A DNA stretch of 64,000 nt, from assembly GCA_037962975.1 (NCBI GenBank), contig CM075669.1, forward strand, positions 120,110,501 through 120,174,500, in the 5' to 3' direction. This document shows, piece by piece, positions 55,762 to 64,000 of this stretch (its first letter is position 1; each line of letters starts with the position of its first letter). Made by a program: the position numbers and the translations under genes. The DNA is from Clitoria ternatea. Its lineage: Eukaryota > Streptophyta > Magnoliopsida > Fabales > Fabaceae. The notes beneath the pieces were generated by a model. It did not search any database. It worked only from the letters and a program-made list of their open reading frames with translations, and was not told the DNA's origin.

Positions 55762-57065
55762 ATGGCACCGAAGAAGTCCATTCTCACTACTAGCCCTAAG
55801 AGACAGAGAAGGGCCACTAACACAGATACCACCTCTGAAGATCCTGATCTTTAGGGTGAACAGCAGTTGGGACCCCGAGATCCCACCAGATTTAGGACTG
55901 ACGCCAAGTGGGCGAGATTTCATCAGATCAAGGGCCAGAAACTGATTTGGGAGAGGGTCCTTGATCTTAGTGCTGGAGACTATCCTGAGCTTCAGGATGA
56001 GATACAAAGGAGGAGGTAGGGACCCCTATTTTCTGTACCTACTGAGGGGGATCCCATATTGGTCATGGAGTTTTACGCCAATGCCTGTAGGACACGCCAG
56101 GACTCACCAAATATCAGTTAATAGAGGACAAGTTGGGTGAGGGGTCGGCACATCGTATATGACAGAGACATGATTAGTACCCTACTGGGTAATCCTTGGG
56201 AGCCTACTCCTGAGGGCGATACTTGTTTCTAGATGGAAAACAGAAACAAGATTGCTACTGAGGATGGTGATCTAGGATACTTCCTGAATAAGGTTGCTCA
56301 TTTCTTGATCAAGGATGGAATCTTCTTTAACCTTAGTAAGGTTGGTAGATCTCCATCAAACCTTCTGAAGACCCAGATAACCCATATAGCTCAGGCGTGG
56401 TCTCATTTGATGCTCCATAATATTACACGAGTTTCTCATCTCTCTTCTATACCGATTAATCGTTGTTGTCTTCTTTATTCCATCCTTCAGGGACACACCA
56501 TTGATATTGCTGACCTTATCTCTAAGCAGATTCACTTTTATACCCTTGGGTATAAGGCGAATCACCTTGTACCCTTTTCTTTGATTATTTCTACCTTACT
56601 GAGGAGGCAGGGGGTGTAGGTACCATCACCAGAGTTCACTAGCTCTTTGGGGAGAGTCCCCAAGGTTTCAGTGAACAGGGATTATTTTATTCATCAGTGT
56701 GAGCTTCCACCTCTTGAGTAGGAGGCGCAGCCCAGACAGAGACAGAGAAGACCACCAGCCCAACCACCATCTGCTGATGCCATTACTGAGGGATTCACTA
56801 GGATGAGTGTAGAGCATCAGTATATGATGCAGATGATGGCTACTTCTCACTGCACCTATGTACACTTACATGATTCATTTTATCAGTATAGGTTATAGGG
56901 AAAAGGGGCACCATTTATGACATTAACCATTTTACTGCTCATGTAGCTTGGCTTGGTGACTAGCCCACATACCCTGAGGCAGGTGGACCTTCTAGAGCTC
57001 ATGATGACACTGAAGGTGATACTGATGAGGAGGAGGAGAATGATCATATGAAGGACGAGGATTGA
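55762..57065 (+). pseudogene. Element B env-like ORF, broken
   Basis: The ORF begins MAPKKSILTTSPKRQRR, a basic N-terminus. Then come EFYANACR, RDMISTLLGNPW, a block with KVAHFLIKDGIFF and SHLMLHNITRVSHLSS, and YCHLPP-like QCELPPLE. It ends in an acidic DED tail at TGA 57063-57065. Several stops (near 55852, 56017, 56119, 56232, 56617 and 56718) and a late frame change break it. It belongs to the same last-ORF family as 19272-30593 of element A, the putative plant transposon protein domain. No signal peptide or membrane anchor was recognised. Confidence 0.75.
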
Positions 57066-58284
57066 GAGCCATCTCCATTTTTATGCATTTTTCATTACTT
57101 TTAGCACTTTGATATTTTGGTATTTACTTTAGTATGTTTGATATTTGGTTTGGATTATATTGTGGTTTGATTTTATTTTGTCTGGCTTTTTATGAGATTT
57201 GATTTTATTTTCATTTTAAAAATAAATTTGTGAAAAATAACTGAAAATTTATGCGCTTAAAGTTTTGAACAATAAGCCATTTTTAAATGAGAAAACTTTT
57301 GCAAATAAGGAATTTAGGTAAAATCAATTACAATAAGCTTATTGATTATCAAGCTAATTTTGAAAACCCGATGAGCTGAGAGATCTATAAACACTAGAGG
57401 GTTTCGACATAACTTCTTTCAAATTAATTTTGCTTAATTATTTGATTTATGTTGTTGTACAGAGGATCCAAGAGCATGATCAAGGCAACTTCTTTGGTGA
57501 ACACAAGAAACTAGGGCCAAAAAGCTTACCATGGTAAAAATACATTAATCCTTTTATAGCCAATTTTGAGCCTTTAATAGTTTCTTTGGCACCCTTAGCT
57601 CTTAATAAATCTTTACCATTCCCTTTACTTGATTGAATAAAAGAGCAAAATGAGCAAAAATAAAAAATATTTTTGAGTATTCCTACAAAAATTGGGAGTG
57701 AAAAATTGACAACTTGATTCTTTTCAAAAATATCAGCTGTGCATATAAATAAAAAAATGAAAAAAAATATATACAAATCAAAAATAGTGAAAAGAATCAA
57801 GTTAGGGGTATTTACCATTAGAAAAAAAGGGAAGTAAGAATTTTGGGTCAAGAAAAGTACCCTAAAGAAATTGTGAATTCTCTTTTATGATTTCAGGTGG
57901 TTGAATTCCAAAGAAAAACCATAATTTCTTGTAGCCTAAGATTCATTACAACCCTTGAAAGACCTTGTGACTCTGCATAAATGACCATTGAGAAGATGAA
58001 AATCAAAATTGAATTTGTTTGATTTTATGATTGATTGAGATTGACAGGTTACCTATTTAGAGAGATAAACACTTGTGAGATAAGCATTGAAATAAGCTTG
58101 AGTTATTAATATCACATTGTAAAATTTTTTATCTTTAAGTCTCTGTTGCATAAGATTGATCATTCTAAGCAGTAAATTGTAAATTACTTTTTGTAGTAAA
58201 TTTTCAGAATTAACTTTATTTTTTATTTTTCTTTCTTTTTCTTCTTTTGCTCAAGGGCGAGCAAGGTCTCAAGTTGGTGGTATT
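57066..58284 (+). other. Element B 3' non-coding region
   Basis: Non-coding sequence between the env-like ORF and the 3' LTR. AAGTTGGTGGTAT before the LTR is a weak polypurine tract. Reading frames on the minus strand are low-complexity by-products of A/T-rich sequence. Confidence 0.7.
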
Positions 58285-59267
58285 TGTTAGTGCTCAAATT
58301 TACTGTTATTTTCATAATAAAAAGTGTGATTATTTTAAATAAAATTAGTTTAATATGTAATAAAATTAGGTTTTTAATGTAATAAATGGAAACTATACAA
58401 TTTGAACTGCCTTGATCCATTTTCTCTAGTTTTGCAGTGAAAAAAGCCAAGAAATTAAAGAGAAAATTCAAAGACTGAAAAGCTGACACGTAGCATCAAT
58501 CCCACACGCAGCGTGGCAAACTTTTGATGCTGACGCTATGCGTCAGGACCACGCGTAGCGTCAAAGCTACGAAGACACCACTAACTAGTGGTCAATGCAT
58601 TATGAAAGTAGGCTAATTTTTAATTCAAAGTGGCCAATCCATGATCAGAACGTGCGAAAATGTAGTGGGGGACTTGTCTGCAATAATTAATTACTTTTAA
58701 TTAATTAATTTCCACCAGAAATTAATTAATAAAAAGGGGGCTGAATCAGATATCTCACACTACACGCCAGGTCTGACACTACGCTGAGGACCTCAACTCA
58801 GCCTATAAATAGAGCCATCCACAAGGCATTCAGGGCATCCCTTCATCATTCCTTAATCCCTTTAGCATTCATTCTGAATCCAATTCTTTCTCGTCTTAGC
58901 TCAACCATTCTGAGTTCTGAGTGTGTGATTATGAGTAGTTTCCATATACTTGAGAGTGTGTGTTGTATTATGTTTCCTTTCATATTGTGAAGTGTGATCA
59001 AGTATTGTAATGTTACCAACTGTAAGTGTTGTTTTTACTTTCATTATGTGTAGCTAAATTGTTTATGTTGGAATTGGTGAACTTATCTAGTAATATGATG
59101 TTGTGATTTTGACCTCTACATGTTTATGACTTAAGTTTATTGTTAGTATTTCAATCTTTTATTAGTATAAACTTCAAACAGGAGAATATTTTCATGTGTG
59201 TTAAAAATCTCTTTTAACGAAAGTAAAAGATGGAGACCCTTGGTATCTCAATTCTATAGGGGTTGTT
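58285..59267 (+). repeat. 3' LTR of element B, interrupted by E
   Basis: It is collinear with 47709-48689 of the 5' LTR with scattered substitutions and small indels. It is then cut by TGTAACACCC at 59268. It holds ACGCGTAGCGTC at 58551-58562 and the TATA box at 58804-58811. Confidence 0.93.
58804..58811 (+). promoter_or_regulatory. TATA box in the 3' LTR of element B
   Basis: TATAAATA lies downstream of the repeat words and upstream of the leader-like GAGCCATCCACAAGGC. The equivalent site in the 5' LTR reads TACAAATA. Confidence 0.6.
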
Positions 59268-62200
59268 TGTAACACCCTGATTTCCCAGACTCGAATCTCG
59301 ATGTAATCAAGATAATTAAATAATAAAAATACGAGTAAATTTTTCGCGTTCGAAACATTTTCAAAACACCACCACGACTACATAAAGACTCGAACCATAG
59401 AAAACCAAAGGGTGAGATTTAATAATCTATAATTAGATCATTAAATAGTTTGCATATAATGGTATACAAAATAACAGAGTTTACAGCGGAAGAAGAATGT
59501 GTATACCGGGCATACACCTAGTCCTATATATGAGGATATGAGAAAAGGCTCAGCAAAGCATGCAAAGGCATATCATAAGCCTAATAGGCAACCATTGTCT
59601 TTTCACATAACTTCATGAATACACAATGCCTAAGGTATATGCAAATACATATCTATTTGGCCATACATCATAGTCTCCAATATTCATATTCTATATTTGA
59701 CCATATTCAATTCAACGTTCAAATCATCTATGTCTTTTACTATTTCATGCCTAAGAGGATTACTTAATCATCATTTTACATTCCTCAAATGGGTAAAAAT
59801 TCATTATCCCAAATATTATTACATCACCCATATATATGTATAATTCATAATTCATCCATCAATATCAGTAAGTAACAATATCACAATATCCAAGGCATTC
59901 CATTACCACTATTTTACCTTCAGAAAAGCTTTTCTTCAATATATCCGCATCCCATGACATTCCTGTATTAATACCAAAAAGTAGACCACATGGGAGAGTG
60001 AGTTATACATTTCAAATGACGATATAAATACAATTGAAATTATGTGCATATGCATATCAACATCATGTATGCTTTGCTAAACACAATAATGACCATAACA
60101 AATTGTTAAATTCAACAACATATACATATTTTCATATTCTTTAATCAAATCATAACAAAGCAGGCATATACACATCTATTCTAACGCCACGACGGCCAAC
60201 ATCATCAGCATTGACCATTCAGGTCTTTTCTCAAAGCCATTATGGGCTAACATCATTATCATTATTCATAAATAATTATGCCCTTCATTACATTAGGCCA
60301 TAATATACACATCGTCATATTCAATATTGTTTCATGGTAATTATATCATTTATCAATTTTATGTGGTCTTTTAGGTACTCAATTACCCATCTCATCAACA
60401 TCATACCACAATCTCAGTCATCATCAATCATCATCATATTCTGGTATATCTTCATGCTATATGCAAATGCTCTTATGGCTAATGCATATGCACAATGGAA
60501 TAGACAACAAATGCAGATCCGACTGTAGGAATAAACACCAAATTGTGGGTCTAGCATAGGTGTGCTACTATGCCCCTACTGCAGTAGAAAAATATGCACA
60601 CATATATCTCAATTCATGCATGCTCAACAACATACTTTTACTAGTACCAAACCGCTCTCGCCCATCTGTAGCACTAGTCACCCCATGACTTGCGAATCAA
60701 CATCATGGCCTACTTGCCAAAGTGCTACGGGCCCCTCCCGAACACACATCGAGAGAGCCTTGTCCCGTCGGACACCGAGGTACTTGCTCATCACAGAGCC
60801 GCCCACCCACTGGGCCTGCCACATAGGGTGCCTCGTCACTAAACTAAGGGCAGCTTCATGACTTACACACCAAGTCATATGGGAAACAACAAGAATGCTG
60901 GTGCACTAAGCCGCCCTTCCACTGGACCCGCTTAGTGGAACCTCCTAATATTCCACACAGACAGCGAATGATATGCCATGGATGCAATGCAATGCAAATC
61001 AAATGCATTTCTCATACTGTACATCCTAAATGTCACTCATCAAACATCATCATCATAATCACCAACACCACCATACATACCTTAGTGGATTTTATCATTG
61101 TTGGTTTTAGCCATTGTTTTTCAAGTTTTATATGTGGCATTTTCATCTCAATATATCATATATTATACTTGCAAGTCAACATTTCCAATCAACCATAATG
61201 GTATCACAAACCTCACAAATCATTATTAACACTCATTAATCTTTCATTAATATCACCACATAATCATTAGTTGGATTTTCATTTCATTTATCATTACCAT
61301 TGTTTCATGACTGACGTGGCAATGCAACAATTCGTTAATATAATTCAAACCACTCATACAAGATCACACTTGTATAAAATACAATGGCATTTTACAAATT
61401 ATCAATAATAACATTCATCCTTTTATTCAAGGAATGATCGTAACATCATTTATTATCACACGATACCGATATCATTTCCGATTCATCGGTTTATAACAAA
61501 TACCTTATCATTTAATCATTCTCTCATTGGTTTCATAATCACTCTAGGGTGTATTCCATAACCCCATCATCAAATCCTCATTATCATTCTTTCATATCCC
61601 ATCCTTCGTGGTAAATGTATCATAAATAATTCATCCCAAATGTATCAATTAATTCCAATCACCACCACGTCATGCCATCATTAAATACCCCATACACATT
61701 TCCTCAGATATCTCACACTAGGCAACTCGCTCAAGCGAGATTCACCTTCACTTGAGCGAGATCAACATAGCTCGCTTGGGCGAGCCTTCTCGCATGAGCG
61801 AAATGCCCCTAGTAGCGTTTCCACACTCACTCGCTTGAGCGAGGCTCCCCTTCATTGGCCACTCACTTGAGCGAGATTGAGACGAGTCGCTTGAGCGCCC
61901 CTAAATTCCTTTTGAGCGAGAAGGTTTTAAGCATCCGGCCCTGATCTCGCTTGAGTGGCCACTCCCGCTTGGCTGAGATTCATCTAGTGTCGTTTCTATG
62001 CTCGCTCGCTCGAGCGAGGCTCCTCTCATCCTCATGCTCACTCGAGTGGAAAACGTCCAGTATCATATTCCATACTCGCTCGCTTGAGCGAGACCCAATA
62101 CGGCTCACCACTCGCTTAAGCAAGATCCACCCAGAACTATTTTCCATCTCGCTCGGTCAAGCGCGGCCATACCCGCTTGAGCGAGATTCATCCAGTAGCT

Positions 62201-64000
62201 CACCCTTCTATGTTACACGTGTCTCGCCAGAGCGAGACCTCTTCTCGCCTGAGCGAAATTGGGCCAGAGGCCACTCCCCTGATACAAGAGACTCTCGCTT
62301 GAACGAGATTACCATCATATGCTTAAAATCAGGTTTTCCACTCATTATCTCATGGCACCATTTATCTTTTGTAAAAATTGGCTTAATCTAACATTATTCC
62401 TAGATGAAATCATACCCTGAAGCCTAACCCAAAAACCATACCTCTCCATTTTCAGTTCTAATTTAACACAAATTTTTATCATAGCCACACATATTATCAT
62501 AAACGCTATTTCACACCTCAAGTGAGTTATCTGTTCATAGATTTTCATTACCAATAACTCATGTCCAACAGAGGGACATCCCAACACTTATCATCATCAT
62601 ATATATATATATTCATAACATTTAACATAGGCCAAGCCATCATTCATCACATCATGAATTCAAACATTTAACACATTCATGGCATGGCATTACATGAGTT
62701 TATACATATACATGATTAACAATTATTCACTTATACAATTTGAAATATAAACTTCTCTCCTACCTCGAGAGAAGAACTGCAACGCAGTTGCCTCAATCAT
62801 TCCACATCATCGTCCATAATACAATCCTATCAACAAACACATATATACATGCCATTAGTAAGCCATCATAAGGCATCATCTCTTAAAACTCATTATCAAG
62901 TCCTAGACTTGTCTAAACACCAATTTACACGCTTGTGTTAGGCTTCTGAAGTTCCTTTCCCAAAACCATGATTTTCTAGATCTTAAAGGGCTAACCAACT
63001 TAATAACAACGAGATCACATCCCTTATCCACAATGCATCCAATTTCAACTTAAGTCACCATTGACTCTTTTAAGCCATCATCAATCAATAAACCCAAATG
63101 ACATATATCATGGTCCTAAACCTCATTGTATCAATTTCCACTTCATTGGTCCATCACTTACAGTCATCTTCCATTATGATCATTATCTTAAGAAACACCA
63201 ATAATTTACTAACATTATTACTAGATTAATATTGTCATTCATTCAAAACCAACTTCAATATACCACAAAACGCATTCTAGAGTGCAATATCATCAATACC
63301 CATCATTCTTAACTAAAACCCCTAAAATCATTAACACTTAGGGTTCTTCTCTAAAATCACCCAACAACCATCAACAATCTTTATCAATCTTCAATCCATT
63401 TTATTTTATCATAATAACCTCATTAACCTCTCAATCTCACATAATCACAAAGCCATAAATCAAGGGTTTCATTTCCAAGCATTCAAGCCTAGGGTTCATA
63501 TCATTTTCTTTAACGCTCATAACTTCTAATATAACCACTTCAAACACAACATCATAAATCCACAATTGAGATAAGGTAGAGGCAAGAAATATTTACCTCA
63601 AGTCTAAGCCCTATCAAAATGAAAATGAACAAGGAGGAGAGGAAAGATGATCCATGCAAGCTTCCATGCTCCACAAATACTTCATATTTCCAAGTTTAGT
63701 TTTTATTTTTGGCAAGAGAAAGAAATATGGTGGTGGACAGTTGGTGGAGGAGAATGGAAGAAGAAGAAGAAGAAAAGAATGGAGAATGGTGAGAGGGAAA
63801 AATGCCACCGAAAATGAGGGAGGAAGAAGTGAGAAATGTATAAAATTTAGACATTGTCCATTGGTTAAAATCATGCATTTTGCTTTTTGTCCATTGTGTC
63901 ATAGAACCCCCTTATCCATTGGGTAATAGCATGAAAAGCAATATGGGAGAGAGAGAGGAAGTGAACAGCTGGGTGCGGAGAAGAAAAGGGAGTTTTCATT
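59268..64000 (-). mobile_element. Element E: LTR of a gypsy-type element, minus orientation, cut by window end
   Basis: Its minus-strand 3' end is ATCAGGGTGTTACA, like the end of element C's LTR, and it sits inside B's 3' LTR. On the minus strand the 63900-63600 region reads as a pyrimidine-rich leader with a (TTC)n run and a GAGGTAAATA donor-like end. This matches the organisation of C and D LTRs and sets the orientation. At least 4.7 kb is present with no gag or pol. A palindrome array occupies 61726-62310. The target duplication cannot be checked, as the other end is outside the window. Confidence 0.7.
61726..62310. repeat. CTCGCTTGAGCGAG array in element E
   Basis: About 20 copies or variants occur in both orientations. 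Exact CTCGCTTGAGCGAG lies at 61830-61843 and 62079-62092. Units are separated by 10-40 bp of unrelated sequence. Each unit is a near-perfect dyad (CTCGCT-TG-AGCGAG). CGCTTGAGCGAG is shared with the internal array of Athila A, for example 18377-18388. Confidence 0.92.

Larger units (their letters stand above)
47709..59267 (+). mobile_element. Element B: Athila-like retrotransposon with both LTRs
   Basis: The order is 5' LTR, primer site, gag, protease, RT, RNase H, integrase, palindrome array, env-like ORF, 3' UTR and 3' LTR, all on the plus strand. The 3' LTR is cut at 59267 by element E, so about 510 bp of it and the 3' target duplication are outside the window. The sequence before the 5' LTR is GAGAT. 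Every coding region carries stops or frameshifts. Confidence 0.93.

Noticed and set aside
61726..62310. A CRISPR-like repeat-spacer layout
   Set aside because: Units vary, occur in both orientations and have irregular spacing. The context is a plant LTR element with no cas genes.

Overview
The window reads as a repeat-dense, gene-poor plant nuclear region, probably from a eudicot. A legume is possible from the style of the Athila-like and Tekay-like elements, but this cannot be fixed from the sequence alone. Almost every base that can be assigned belongs to a transposable element. I found no intact host gene, rRNA or tRNA gene, or CRISPR array. Recognisable coding regions carry stops or frameshifts, so they are listed as pseudogenes.

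Layout. A degenerate Athila-type Ty3/gypsy retrotransposon (element A, plus strand, 5' end outside the window) is cut into four pieces. These are 1-2035 (protease, reverse transcriptase, RNase H), 16578-20363 (integrase, a palindrome array, first part of the env-like ORF), 30324-31495 (end of the env-like ORF) and 37665-39993 (3' UTR, polypurine tract, 3' LTR). Three insertions separate them. The first gap holds an unclassified backbone, F, that may be a large solo LTR. F is itself interrupted by a CACTA transposon (2785-7884, ATT target duplication) and a hAT transposon (8575-14354, 8-bp ATAATAAC duplication). The second gap is a structurally complete Tekay-like chromovirus, C (20364-30323, TCTAG duplication). 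The third is a ~6 kb LTR-like sequence, D1, in minus orientation (31505-37664). A second D copy, D2 (41073-46425), lies in plus orientation on the other side of A's LTR, so D1 and D2 form an inverted pair.

From 47709 a second Athila-like element, B, runs to 59267 with both LTRs, a tRNA-Asp-type primer site, gag, pol and an env-like ORF. Its 3' LTR is cut by another LTR, E, in minus orientation, which continues past the window end.

Points of interest. The CACTA element carries two exon-like pieces resembling the N-terminal domain of NPC1 sterol transporters. The hAT element carries an exon resembling the C-terminal region of PHO1 phosphate exporters. Both have splice-like borders and look like captured host fragments. 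Athila A and B each carry their own palindrome-rich 10-14-mer family in the same two places: the LTR, and the stretch between pol and the env-like ORF. There it precedes a leader with a plausible intron. One of A's motifs also recurs in the unrelated LTR E. The gag-pol frame of C runs about 4.5 kb without a frame change, and its eight internal stops are each one C-to-T step from a CAA, CAG or CGA codon.
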